Part shown: piece by piece, positions 1 to 11,453 of the stretch
Position numbering within the stretch: the first letter of the stretch is position 1
Layout of the letters: each line of letters opens with the position of its first letter
Source: Adiantum capillus-veneris
Lineage: Eukaryota > Streptophyta > Polypodiopsida > Polypodiales > Pteridaceae
Length of the DNA: 64,000 bases
Direction: 5' to 3'
NCBI GenBank assembly: GCA_014529385.2
Contig: CM043952.1
Span: 154,393,557-154,457,556, forward strand
The notes under the pieces: model-generated
Told to the model about the DNA's origin: nothing
Seen by the model: the letters and a program-made list of their open reading frames with translations, nothing else
Database searches by the model: none
Made by a program: the position numbers and the translations under genes

Positions 1-1
1 T

Positions 2-1030
2 GTTGATCACTCATTGTTTTTGAAGCATTTTGATGGAGAGATCGTCGTTATTGTTATCTATGTTGATGACTTGATTCTCACTGGAAGTCATGATGAGCAA
101 ATTTTGAATGTCAAGAAGAGTTTGTTGAGGGAATTCAACATGAAGGACCTTGGTGAGTTGAGATATTTTTTGGGAATTGAAATTGTCGATACTTTATCAG
201 GAATTTGGATGATACAAAGACAATACGCGTTGGATATGCTTGAGAAGTATGGAATGACAGCATGCAAACCGGTTGATACACCTCTTGATCAAAATGTGAA
301 GTTGTTTGATGATGGACATTACATTGAGGATGTCACTATGTATCGCAAGATGGTTGGAAGCCTTATTTACTTGACAATAACAAGGCCAGATTTGAGTTAT
401 GCAATGGGTGTTGTGAGTCAATTCATGCAAAAGCCATGTAAAAGTCATCTTGATGTAGTGAGACGGATTATGAGATATGTGAAAGCCACTGTCAGTTATG
501 GAATGTTTTATGAAAAGAATGGGATGCTTTGTCTTTATGGTTACACAAATGCAGATTGGGCAGGAGATTTTATGGATAGAAGATCTACAAGTGGTTATGC
601 ATTTTCCATTGGCAATGGTATGATAAGTTGGAGTAGCAAGAAGCAATTAACTGTAGCATTATCAATTACAGAAGCTGAATATCGTGGAGCAGCTTTGGCA
701 GCATGTGAAGAGTCATGGTTGAGAGTACTTATGGTAGACTTTGGTTTTGACTATCTTGACAGTGTCATTATATATTGTGACAATATTAGCAGCATCATGT
801 TGGCAAAGAATCCAGTTTACCATGCTCGCACTAAACACATTGAAGTACATTATCACTTCATTAGAGAAAAAGTTTTGGCAGGTGAGATTGATTTGGTGTA
901 TGTGAAGACAAATGATCAAGTTGCGGATATATATACAAAAGCTCTTGGAAAGGAGAAGTTTTGCTACTTTCGTGAAGCATTGGGAATCCATCATATGCAA
1001 GCTCATTCTGAGCTTGAGGGGGAGTGTTAA
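2..1030 (+). pseudogene. Ty1/copia pol C-terminus (reverse transcriptase and RNase H), 5' part outside the window
   Basis: This open frame enters from the left edge and ends at TAA 1028-1030. It encodes the second half of a copia polyprotein. The RT catalytic motif YVDD lies around residues 17-20, followed by the family signature KDLGELRYFLGIEI, a TRPDLSYA block, and copia RNase H blocks around WAGDFMDRRSTSGY, ITEAEYRGAA and ARTKHIEVHYHFIRE. The polyprotein would copy element RNA into cDNA in cytoplasmic particles. No stop interrupts the visible part. A polypurine tract and LTR follow directly, so this is the natural C-terminus. GAG, protease and integrase must lie left of the window. It is typed as a pseudogene only because it is partial here; the element itself could be intact. 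Confidence 0.93.
1010..1024 (+). other. Polypurine tract of the copia element
   Basis: The purine-rich run GAGGGGGAG sits immediately before a TGTTA LTR start. This is the standard primer for plus-strand cDNA synthesis in copia elements and overlaps the end of the pol frame. Confidence 0.8.
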
Positions 1031-1570
1031 AGAATATGATGTTAAAGAATATGTCCGTTGTGCTATGGGCGGCCGGACACTGACTATACTATGTTATAAA
1101 TATACTTTGGATAATAGTTCAAAGTGAAGAAGAGTGAGAACAGCACGTTGAATGGCTGATGCAGGGTAACGATTGTGTGTGTGTGTGTCTCGATGTGTGT
1201 TGGTGTGTGTGTGTAGTCTTCTTTCTTACCTTCTCCATCACCTGCGCACTCTACAGAGAGCACCGCACAAGTCGCTCTAGACAAAGACTAGAGTGGATTC
1301 TAAAGAGTCAAAAGCTATACAAAATGAATAATGGCTCCTATTTATAGGCTATCAAACTGGTGTCTATTGTCTGACAACGCGTCAATTACTACGGTAACTC
1401 ACTAGTTACTGCTTCTAGGAACTTCCTTTGTACGCCAGTTCAGTTTGGGGTTGGTTTTTACCTTCTACATAGGTTATTCTGAATTAATGGTGAGATAGAG
1501 AGGTTGTTTATATACACACATATAGACACCGAGCACAAATATATCCAATTTCAATCTACAGACCGTCACA
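1025..1570 (+). repeat. Copia 3' LTR (right boundary uncertain)
   Basis: The LTR begins TGTTAAAG just after the polypurine tract. The first 14 bases (TGTTAAAGAATATG) are immediately repeated at 1038. A TATA-like box TATAAATA lies at 1095-1102. A second TATA-like string on the opposite strand and a (GT)n stretch at 1170-1216 follow. The right end is set near 1570 because the sequence changes character there. I did not find a clear CA end with a target duplication, since the 5' LTR is outside the window. Confidence 0.6.
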
Positions 1571-1582
1571 CCTAGTTTCTAG

Positions 1583-1870
1583 GTGCTTCAAGCCCTATCA
1601 CATTTGACCTTGCCAGATCACATTCTTGATGGTTTTGGTACATCATACAGACCTATGATGGAGGGTATTCCCGCGAGTTTCATGCTAGACCTTTGTGAGG
1701 ATCACAATTTTCCCAGACACCTTGACCTACCACATACTTTCTTGTACTTGTTTGATGATGGACCCCTTTATGTTGATGAGCATTGGAGGATGTACATGAT
1801 TACTAGCGTCAGATTTGGGGAATACCCTACCTCTGATACAATTAGTGCTATCCCACCATATTTCTTATGA
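1583..1870 (+). other. Unassigned 95-codon open frame
   Basis: An ATG-started frame with mixed composition, rich in D, P and aromatic residues and without low-complexity bias. I recognise no domain. It lies right after the copia LTR and is followed by another short frame (1900-2166) with no shared motif. It could be a fragment of a captured plant gene or chance. No splice sites or promoter are evident. Confidence 0.2.
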
Positions 1871-3228
1871 GGAATCTATAGGATCGTTTACATGTTGACA
1901 TGTGGACGACTCTATTTTTTTATTCTTTGTGTAGTACATTTGAGCCTACAGTAGATCCGATGACCACACCATCTACACAATCCACACGACTTAGATCACC
2001 TCGAGGAATTACCTCATTTGGACCATCTAGGAGACACATATCTACTAAGATCATGGTAGAGATGATGATAGATATGGAGTACAAGAGCCATAGCCTTACC
2101 ACTACACAACCAAATTTGTATGATCTACCACATCAGCATGTTAGCGTGATTTATGAAAATCCTTAGAGTTCAACCTTTGGTCTTTTTAGGTTATCAAGTC
2201 CCACAACTGGGGCTTCCAAGGTTCTTTTAGTTGGTTGGCTCAGTTCCTCTTGTCAGTTTGGCCATTTCTCTTATAGTTGGGCATGCCATTTCATCACTTT
2301 GTGACATCCCCCCCTCTTGAAACAATTGTAATCTCCCTCGATTACGCCTTCAAAATTGACATAAGCCAGAAACTAGAGAGACAGTGACTCTAAGTACTGA
2401 CACAGTAGACAACACATGGCTAGCACTTGCAAAAAGACGACAGCCATTGAACATTCAAATCACATCAGATCACTATCCCCATTGAGATCTTGGATGAGAA
2501 TCATGATCTATTGTAATGTATTTAGCAATCACATTGAGATCTCACTGATCTCTTGTGGATGTCTTGATTGACTAAATCCTGTTACTATCATGTCCATCTC
2601 ATCTCTCAAATGTTGCAGTTATTTCTTCTTTCAAAAGAACACTACTCACATGAGAGAGCGCATATAATAGATTCATTTCAAGAATTCCCATTTCAAAGTA
2701 CTTCTTTCATAAAGTCATTCAATAGAATATTGCCAACCCATCAATATCCCTAAAATCACAAAGGAAGTCAATGGCTTTATTCCATTTGGTTACTATGTGA
2801 CAAATGAGCAGAGTAACTCTCCTCTTGTGTAGTCCCGATTGCACTAGATTCAACCTATTGATCATCAGGAACTCTTGGAATAGTCTAGCTAGACCAAAAG
2901 CCTCAGGGTAAAGTTCCAAAATCTAAGGAGTATTTGCTAGGTCCTCCTCCTCCATCGTCCAATGCTGATAATTCTTAAACTAAGAACCACCGTATCACTT
3001 TACCTTTCATTTTTCTTTCCTTGTGAGCGAGTATCTATTCTAGAACGAGAATCTCTTCAGTATCTTCCACTTCAGGTTGCTCCTCAAGGCTCCATATCCA
3101 ATGGCACCTCACCTGGATCTGGGGAATTCTTGGATCTACCAGTTGATTCCTTTTCCTTTCTTTCCTTGTGTCATAGTACCTATGGTAGGTAGCTTCACTA
3201 GCCTCCCCTGTCCATTGGCACATCAGTC
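1871..3228. other. Gene-free stretch
   Basis: I see only short frames without recognisable domains. A C-rich tract at about 2309-2316 (gtgacatccccccc) resembles motifs seen in decayed LTR elements. Nothing here can be assigned. Confidence 0.4.
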
Positions 3229-3600
3229 TTAATCCTTAGAACCCCGAGATGCACTATCAACTGATTCCATTTCTTCTCCAAAATCCTTTGATGAACTTAC
3301 ATGTGGTTCACTTAGTTCATTGGAACCCTCAAATGTGCTACCATCTAATTCTTTTACTGCTCCAAAATCATATGATGAGTTGTCATCCAGTTCCCTTGAT
3401 TCATTCTCTTCACTAGAAGACTCTTGCCCTGGAAAGGTGGATACCATCCTATGTGTTGGATAAGTCAATGAAATAACATGCATTCCAAATCCTTGCTTAG
3501 CATGTTCCATAAGTCTCTGAATAGAGTTAGACTTTTGGTGAAAACATTCCTCTCGAATCTCTGTTGGTAATCCACAACAAAACCTGCTCAATTTCGTCTC
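3229..3600 (-). pseudogene. Retrotransposon gag-like remnant
   Basis: The minus strand reads RFCCGLPTEIREEC followed by a helical stretch (SIQRLMEHAKQ). This resembles the end of a Ty3/gypsy gag core (F-x-x-GL-x-x-x-I-R pattern). It is followed by an acidic Ser/Glu-rich tail with DSASRGSKD at the stop. Further decayed minus-strand coding may continue to 3035. Zinc knuckle and protease are not seen, so the call rests on the short core motif and on the many gag copies in this window. Confidence 0.35.
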
Positions 3601-4110
3601 TCAAAGTAATCTTCCAAAGAGAAACCCACTTAGCATTAGTTCCCATAACCCCCTTACAACCTCCATAAAGAACAAAAAGTAAGTAAAAATGGTTATTTCA
3701 ATCAACTTTGAATTTGTTATAAGCTAGGGTTCATTCTCATGAGCAAACATCAACATTCACAAGGGGCTTCTCTTGTGCACACCGCAAAACCAACTCCAAA
3801 AACTAGAGACATATAAAGAGGTTTGAGATCCAACTTAATGGCTAGATAAGAAAAAACATCTTCAAAGATTAGGGTGAAACCTATCTAGTTGTGTGTATTG
3901 CTAGAAGAAGTGATAAAGGCAAGAAGCTACTCATAAGGCCATAGTGGCACTTAATAGAGTCATAACCACAACTTGAGTTGAGGAGGAGTATTGATGGCCC
4001 TAGACACAAACATGGAAACATTATTGAGCTTGTACATTGACTCAACAAGTCATGAATTTGAATGTTCAAGATAAGACTGTTCTCAAGAATGCCTTGTAAG
4101 AGCTAGCTAG
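3601..4110. other. Probable internal 5' region of a minus-strand copia remnant
   Basis: This stretch lies downstream, in minus sense, of the primer-binding site at 4115-4126, so it should be leader and gag of that element. Only broken minus-strand frames (3881-4069) are present. I cannot recognise gag in them. Confidence 0.3.
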
Positions 4111-4114
4111 TACA

Positions 4115-4126
4115 GCTCTGAAACCA
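4115..4126 (-). promoter_or_regulatory. Copia primer-binding site (initiator tRNA-Met type)
   Basis: On the minus strand this reads TGGTTTCAGAGC, one mismatch from the canonical TGGTATCAGAGC complement of the initiator tRNA-Met 3' end. It follows an LTR end (CCCTCA) within a few bases, as expected. Confidence 0.6.
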
Positions 4127-4132
4127 ATATCA

Positions 4133-4466
4133 TGAGGGCACAATCCAATTATAGTTTGTTGTATCTTTGTAGTAGTATAACAGTTCACCATATGTGATGT
4201 TATACGAACCTTTATGAAAAACTCTATGGTGTGGGATTCCACTAACCATACAAGCCTTGCTATGAATCTTGTGGTAGTGCACCCAATCAATCTCCACTCA
4301 AACACCATCAATGAAGATGATCTAAAAGCACCCTACATGCTAATGGATGAGAACAAAATAGAGAAAATATGCATGAGCACGCAAGTGTCTGTTGGGATTT
4401 GGGTCTTCCAAGAAAACTTGAATTGTGATAGTATGGCCTAGATTCTACCTATTTTGACACCCAACA
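4133..4466 (-). repeat. Copia 5' LTR, minus orientation
   Basis: On the minus strand the segment starts TGTTGGGTGTC and ends CCCTCA next to a primer-binding site. Its ~334 bp length is normal for a copia LTR. No partner LTR was found within the window, so the element is truncated or the partner is too decayed. The boundaries come from TG/CA ends only. Confidence 0.45.
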
Positions 4467-6120
4467 AGGTTGCCTAGTATTGCATAGAGTTTGATAGCTC
4501 TCAAGAAAGCATGAATATGGATCATTGCTTTAAGAGCAGCACAATGAAGGGACATATCATGTTATTTATATCTTGACCATGCCCTTATATCCTAGGATGT
4601 AGCCTACACTCCCATGCAAGTGCTATGAATGATAAGTCCATGAACGGACAACTAGCTCTAGTCCTAGACACTCAGACACCTAGTCTGATCACACAAAAAA
4701 TGAGTGCTACGTTATCCATTGTTAAGGAAAAGAAAACCTAGAGAGCACCAAATTGCACGTCTACGAGTACAAAAACCTGTGGCTCAAGTGGAGGATCAAG
4801 GAAAGCTAGAAGCCTAGAGTCACCATACTCTCAAGCTTGTCGTGGCAAGACTCACCTTGTTTCAACAAATATAAGAATGCTAAAATTTTCCAATATGATC
4901 AATACATGAATGCTTTTGGACTAATTGTGAATGTGATCGAGAAGATCGACATGACCCTAGACATCCAGCTGAGCCAAAAGTTACACATACATAAGACCAA
5001 AGTCATAGTGTTTCTTAATTATTTAGGTAGTATGTACAAGATGGCACCTTCATGGTCAACTTTAGTGGATAGAATTAAGCCCTAGAATGGTCCTCATGGC
5101 CCTCATGTGTATGAAAAATTTGCAAAAGAGTCAAAGATATGTAGTTTTACCAATGGAGCTAGACTACAACTACTCCATTGTAGGAGAAAGCACTTTTGTA
5201 AACAAGAATGCAAACACTGGTGGAAACTCCCACAATATATACATGAACAAATTTTCCCAATGGGTGAGCCTCACAATGCTACATCTCACCTTGGAGCTAG
5301 TTTTACCTAAGCTCTCACATAGACCGCCAATATCTTGACAAGAGAAACACATAAAGCCCCAATGTGTTTGTCATTGCCTAATGATCCCAAGGTGACAAAA
5401 TCCATGTGAAGCAATCATAGCAGCATTGCAGCTAACCTCTCAACCCTCAAATTGTGAATCTAAGAAGGGCTAGCAATTTCAGTGAGTTTTTGCTCGTATA
5501 CGACACTATGCTATATCATAGAGCCCAACAATCATGTTGATCGCTATGCTGCTTTGTGTAAACAAAGGAAATTTTCACATCAAAAAATCTATCTTGCATG
5601 AGCATTGGTGCAATCATCTTGTGAATTTTAACTCCATTTGGATCATTAAACGGCACCACAAGTGCAAGCAAAGTGTTTGAAAACCTTGCAGTAGCAAACA
5701 TAGAAAATTGCATAAGCATCCAATTGTACCAAAAATAAAATTACTGATTGCAGGAGAAAGTTCTTGGTGAACTATGAACAACCAAGATATGAAATTTCTA
5801 TCCCCATCACCCAAAGTGATTCATCATGGTTTTGCAAGCCATCTAGACACTACTAATAAGGCAAATGCGATACCAGACTACAAAAAGGAACTTATTTGGT
5901 ACATAGAATGATGTGGGTAAGCATCCCTAATATGGGTTTGAAACATACATACATGATTCTTGTGAGCTAAGCTTTCATTTTATAAAATGTAATTTGAAAT
6001 TGATGTCATTTAAGGCCCCATAATAGCATTTTTTTACAAACATAAAAGGGAAGATTAGAGCAAAGACTCCAACAAAAATATTCAAGGAATAGTTCATTCA
6101 AGATAATTGTTAATGACCAT
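4467..6120. other. Unassigned decayed coding-like DNA
   Basis: Short frames at 4837-5085 and 5107-5310 on the plus strand and 5516-5719 on the minus strand have non-repetitive composition but no domain I can name. The 4837 frame has a gag-like look (aromatic and Lys-rich helices), but this is not enough for a call. The remainder is AT-rich without signals. Confidence 0.3.
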
Positions 6121-6122
6121 AC

Positions 6123-6345
6123 CTATGCATAGATCATAGTAAGACCTTCAGACATACCAAATATGGGGTCAAATGGACGCTTTAAGCTTGTCATATTGAG
6201 CTTGAAAAGGAGACAGTTTTGGTAGATCATATTAACACCTTCATATAGCCCAATGTTGGGGTTAAACGGATTTTCTGAGCTTATCGCATTGAGCTTTAAA
6301 AGGGGATATTTTTTGTTACAATTTGAAATTTTGTGCGTTGCACAA
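6123..6345 (-). repeat. Dispersed repeat with two ~90 bp tandem units (copy 1)
   Basis: Two diverged head-to-tail units of about 93 bp share the core 'caagctcaatatgacaag' followed by a motif like 'ccatttgaccccaaat' (read on the minus strand). The same pair occurs in opposite orientation at 33,215-33,420. Minus-strand frame 6123-6410 simply reflects this repeat. Function is unknown. Confidence 0.7.
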
Positions 6346-6950
6346 AGGAAAGTTATGTGAGACGGTCTTCGTTCTCTATCTAGTAAGAGGAGGGTTATGG
6401 CTATCAACATGGATTGGCTTCCCTCTTGGACGAGATAGGCTAGGGGTGATCATATGACTTGGTTAATTTACCACAATGATGTTTGAGGTGAGTAATTCAT
6501 AGTAAAGAACATATTTGTTCATGTAACATCATCTCGTTGATCTTTTTAGTATGGTGCATTTGGTAACTTCAAATGGTATGTTATAAGTTCCTTTTTTGGC
6601 CTGGCCAAAGGGCAAAGGCTATAGAGATCACTTCTCTTTTTGGTGACTAAAATAGGAATAAAATTGAGTTGTATTTTCAAATATTTTTTTTCAAAAAAAA
6701 AAAAGCTACTGATTGGTTGAAATAAGATAGTGGACACTAGTTAAAATGAATAGTGTGTACATCCAATGATGAACATGTCTTGAGGTTTGAAATACGGAAT
6801 GAATGCTGCTAGTGACTTTAGGGATACATCATACCAGCTGATTTTTATTCATAAAATGGTTCGGTAGTGAGAGGTTGAAAAGGTAAGCGTTATAGTTGGC
6901 TCCCCAAATTAAAAAGCTTGAAGCCGGTGACTAGTAAAAGGATGGACGAG
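6346..6950. other. Gene-free AT-rich stretch
   Basis: An oligo-A tract at about 6689-6703 may be the tail of an old retroposon. No gene, LTR or clear repeat boundary is visible. Confidence 0.4.
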
Positions 6951-7930
6951 GGCCTAGGCTCCTTTCTCTCTCTAGACACACGTGGTGGACATTTTCGCTT
7001 GATTTCTCTCTCTCTTTCTCTCTTTCGGCCGAGCTCTCATGCGTTCGCAACAATTCAGTCCCTCTCCTCTCTCGGATTTATGACTCGATAGGTGGCGTGC
7101 GATGGCGGGAGGGAAGAAGAATGAAACAATTCCCAGCACTGGTGAGCAGGGGATGGCGATGATAAGGTCTGCAGAGAAATTGAGGGGAATCTCTTGCGTC
7201 AGCGCCCTTACGTCCTTCTCTCTCTCTCAATCATATGCCTGACAGCTGCGCTCTCATGTCTCTTTTCTCTTGCCCATGCGCCTATTCACCTAAGAAGGGT
7301 CAGATTGCTAGTCAGGGTTGTTGTTGGCAAGAGATCGGGGGATCTCTTCACCTACGAAGGGTGGGATTGCTAATTGGGGACTGCGGCCGGCGAGAAGACT
7401 GAGGGGTTGCAGCACTAGTGAGGGAGGGGAAGTGTCTTGCTAAGGGGAGGGGGATAAGAAACGAGGATGAGGAGCGAGGGGTAGACTCCAGACGCAGGAA
7501 GGGTCATGGTGCAGAGGAGATTGGCTGGAGCTTGCAGACAAAGGGAGAGGGAATCTAGACACTTAAATGATTTTTTAAAAAAGTCTTCCTACTGAGTGGT
7601 GCTATTTTCATTTGGCGGAGGGCTCTTACCGAGTTTCTATTCTTGGAGCAACCATGGAGCATCTGCATTGTAGGGTTTTTGCTCTTTGCTGGTGGTTTCA
7701 ACCCTCCTGGCCCCTTGCTCAGCGTGTGGTCTCCGACTAGTGTTGGGTGAGACTTGATTTTATCTATGCAAGATCACTGTTGTTTTGGCTTGTGGCTTTC
7801 CTCAACAGTGCTCAATTTCTCTTGGTTCTTGGTTTTCCATGCTCGCTTGGTTGGATTTTTAGTAATGTTGCGTTTGTGGATTTGTCTGAGGAGCTTTGGT
7901 GTTTCTGTTGTGTACGTGGAGTGGAGCAGC
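6951..7930. other. GC-richer, gene-like but ORF-poor region
   Basis: CT-rich tracts at 6960-7060 and 7215-7230 resemble a plant 5' leader, and base composition is richer in GC than the flanks. A ~59 bp tandem duplication is centred on 'cacctaagaagggtcagatt' (7288) and its copy near 7347. No long open frame or domain is present. It may be a decayed gene fragment or non-coding transcript region; I cannot support more. Confidence 0.3.
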
Positions 7931-8350
7931 CCCTGATGGGCTTGCTATGCTGGGGTTGTCATTGCTACACGTGACATCATCAATGCAGTGTTTCCAAGAT
8001 CTTTGATGTGCACCACTGCTTGTGGGAGCCACGATTATGCGTTGCATATTGGGTGATTGTTGGCTGCATTTCAAAAAAAGGGGTGCCGTCTTTGATGGGC
8101 TTGCTGGCCTGGGGTTCACGTTGTGTTTTAAAGAAGACATTCTAGGGCATGTGTAGACGAGATCAACAGGTGCCGCCCCTGATGAGCTTGCTGCCCTGGG
8201 GTTTGGGTTCTGTGCTTCAAAGAAGCTCTTCTAGGGCGTGTTCAGACAAAATGTATTTGTAGATACGCTTTTCTCCATGGTTGCCTCTACGAACCACTGC
8301 TTTTACGAGAGCGTTATGCTGTGCATATCGCTTGATTGTTGGTGTGTCCT
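7931..8350 (+). repeat. Degenerate composite tandem repeat
   Basis: Block A (core gatgggcttgct) occurs near 7935, 8094 and 8181. Block B (core accactgctt, then gattgttggt) occurs near 8011 and 8291. The order is A-B-A-A-B, with 'aaagaag..ttctagggc' joining A to what follows. The spacing is uneven, so this looks like nested duplication rather than a clean satellite. Confidence 0.65.
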
Positions 8351-10577
8351 GAATTCTGAGCTCGGAAAACAATTTGGACACTCCCTTAACCTCGAGGTAG
8401 CTCACTGTCTCATCTCTGAACATCAGCAGGCCTCGAGAGCTCCAGCCTCCGAACCTGTATGAACTGCAACATAGAGATGTTAGGGATATCTTTGCTCAAC
8501 ACACCCATCTATTATTTCATGCTAGTCCATCCTCCTATCCATGACATTGACAAGGAGGATAGTAAGCCACACAATGACATGGTTGCTGGCGATCTCGGGG
8601 TTGGGGGGTGTAGTGCATATCTCTATGGGGACATTAATGTCGCTGCAAAAAGTAGATGTGCCATGGCATAGCCTTTGTGTTGCTGAATCCACTTTTCCCC
8701 CTTTCTTAAAGGTCTTTACATGGCCAAGAAAAGCTTTCATTCTCTTAACCTGCTGTAGTGTCAAGCATCAAGCATACTGCATTTCGCTTCTCGGTCTTGT
8801 TTGTGACCATGCTGGGCTGTGTAGGGTCTTTATTTACACAAGTTTTAGTATAGTTGTGTGTAAAAGCTTCAAATTTTGATTACTTGGCGAATTTCAAGTT
8901 TGCCCTTATTTTAATTGGTTAAGAAAAATGTATTTTTCTATCGTAATGACCAAGTGTTACTTTAATTTTTTGGATGCTGAATCACTTGTGTTAATGTTTG
9001 ATCTTGCTGGTTTTTATCTGTTGCAAAACCTTTCCTGTTTTGAGTCCCGTTTTGAAACTGTGAAACAAGTTGCAACTCGTCTGTTGACTTGTATACGAGA
9101 TTGCTATCTTGGGATTTTTTATATGCTCTCGATTTGGGTGTTCGAATTTTGCGCTCAGTTAACGTCTCTTTTGCTTTGCAATGGTGGGAGCATCGTCGGT
9201 TAGCTTGTGAGATGCGATTAAGCACTAAATTAGTCGCAGGTATGGCGACTTATTGTTTGAGAGGGTTTTGCAATGATAAATATAATGGCAGCCTATTTCA
9301 TTAACACTTGTGTTGTTAAGGCATTTTGCATCATTTATTCAAGTAGATCACTTCTTTGGGGATCGAACTTATTTTTATTTTTAAAAGTCTTCTAGATTGT
9401 CCACGGACTCACTATAGATGTTTGAGATAATGTCACTCAGTATTGCTTTTGGAAAAAAAAAACAAAAACAACACTATTTTATTTTATTTATGTAAAAATT
9501 GTATTGTCCTTATGTGACTTTAAGTTTCATATTTAAAGCTTCTACTCTATGTACTCGTTACCTTGGCCTGCCCAAATTGACAGATTGGTTTTTCAATGTA
9601 ATTGCATGGACTCGACCCGTGAAAAAATAATAGGAAGAGATCTCAAAATAGTGATCCATAACTCATCACTAGGGGAGTGGATTTATCGGCTCTAGCGACG
9701 ATAAAATTATTACATGCACATTGCAACGATAATTGTGATCTCAAATGATCCTAGCTTCCCACAATGCTTGCATACATTTGGCATGTACCTAAATGGGGTG
9801 CATCAAATGTATGATATGTCAAACAAGGGTAAAGCTAGCTAAGGATTATTTAAAAAACCACCAATCCAAATTCTAGTTTTATCATCTTGTATTTATAGAA
9901 AATCACTTTCCTTATGAAAAGCTATGATATTTTTAAAGTTTGGAGAAATTTAATCTTGCAATCAAGGTATTTTGGAAAATTTGGAAAATAAGGGCATTTT
10001 TGAAAGTTGACAATATTGGATGAATTGTACGAAGTTTTGAAATTTGAAGGGTATTTTGGAAATTCCACAAATAAAAGGGGTAAGAATAACTGTTGATGGG
10101 ATTAAAAAAGCCATCATCGTGTTGTTTTGGTGAGACTCGTAAAATGGCAATTAAAGGAGGAGACTTTGATGCAAAGATACATTAATGATTTTATACATTA
10201 ATCCCCTATAACCCTATAAGGGGATAAAATTCTTGACTGCCTACAACTTACATGCATTCTTGTAAAAGCTTTTCAAGTTTATAGTCAAAAGTTATCTTCT
10301 AGTTGAAGAATATTTAATATTGTAGCTAGAGTATGAGAATTATCATTGTGAATTAAACAAAGAAATGAAAAGCAATGAAAGGTTGAGCTCAGGCTAGCAT
10401 ACCTCCAAGGGGGCAGGCCTTGTGATTTATCACTTGTTGCTATTGCTATTGGTGTGGCCATTTAGCATACGACCCTTTTGATCTAGACGATATCATGATC
10501 CTCATATAAATGATTTTAAAGGCTGAACATATCTACGTGTCATTGTTTTCATATATATGTTTTTAATATCATAGCTA
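8351..10577. other. Gene-free stretch left of the CACTA element
   Basis: Short frames at 8541-8879 and 8928-9203 have no recognisable domains. Oligo-A and AT-rich segments dominate from 9350 on. Nothing can be assigned. Confidence 0.35.
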
Positions 10578-10860
10578 CACTACATGTTACGCGTTTTTCA
10601 ATGTACCATATTTCGACATCGTACTTTTCTACGTGCATTTCGATGGGCATACCGCTCGTCGATACAGACGTGGTAGTACACGTGGCAATGCTTGTCGAAA
10701 TCTGAGTATTTTCACGTGTATTTCCACATGTATTTTCACATGTATATCGACGGAAAAAATTTGGGAGAAAAAAACCAAATCCACGCGCAGGCGGTCATTT
10801 TCGCCTGCAAGCACGCGCATAGATCTGGCCTTTGGAAACCTGCAGCGCAGGTATTATTGA
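10578..10860 (+). repeat. CACTA 5' terminus and subterminal repeats
   Basis: After CACTACA come repeated short motifs around TCGA and ACGTG: atttcgac, catttcgat, gtcgatac, tgtcgaaat, and three 'cacatgtat/cacgtgtat' units at about 10723-10745. Their mirror images lie at 16735-16860. They are likely binding sites for the element's own protein, by analogy with Spm TNPA. Confidence 0.75.
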
Positions 10861-10903
10861 TCTCCCCCTCTCTCTCAAGCCACATCGTGTGTGCGTGTGT
10901 GTG

Positions 10904-10906
<3 letters not shown>

Positions 10907-10969
<63 letters not shown>

Positions 10970-11064
10970 GGAAATAGAGAGAGAGAGAGAGGTAGAGAGA
11001 GATAGAGAGAGCTAGAGATAGAGGTAGAGAAAGAGAGAATTAACTAGAGATAGCTACGGAGATG

Positions 11065-11102
<38 letters not shown>
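10907..11102 (+). repeat. (GA)n microsatellite block
   Basis: A pure GA run occupies 10907-10966, followed by imperfect GA-rich sequence and a second pure AG run at 11071-11102. It lies in the 5' leader of the transposase gene. The Arg/Glu frame across it is a repeat artefact. Confidence 0.95.
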
Positions 11103-11106
<4 letters not shown>

Positions 11107-11453
11107 TAGTAGATAGAGAAAGTCGACGTGAAAGAGTTGGCTTGGTTGACCAATTGTGTGAAAAGGACTGAAACTCTCTCTCTCTCTCATTTTCTCCCTC
11201 TAGAAGAAACTATTGAACTGAAAGAGGCAAAGGGGTTTTGCCTGCTACATGCATTGTCATGTACACTTGGGAGAGAACGTATGTGTCTACCAATATAGGA
11301 TTTGATCAATAAAGACGAGATTTTGATCTGGTGGTCCTGATCTCCATACACCTTTGGACCGAGTTGTGCGGAGATCGGGCAAGGCTAGAGAATGCGAGGT
11401 AGTTTACATTGTAAGGAGTATATATATTGAAACAACATTCATAATCATTGTAG

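Noticed and set aside
197..646. Minus-strand 149-codon frame opposite copia RT
   Set aside because: It is the antisense shadow of a clearly coding copia frame and has no domain.
2568..3192. Several 60-80 codon frames
   Set aside because: No composition bias, motif or conservation to separate them from chance.
10692..11015. Plus-strand frame with a long Arg/Glu repeat
   Set aside because: Produced by translation of the (GA)n microsatellite.
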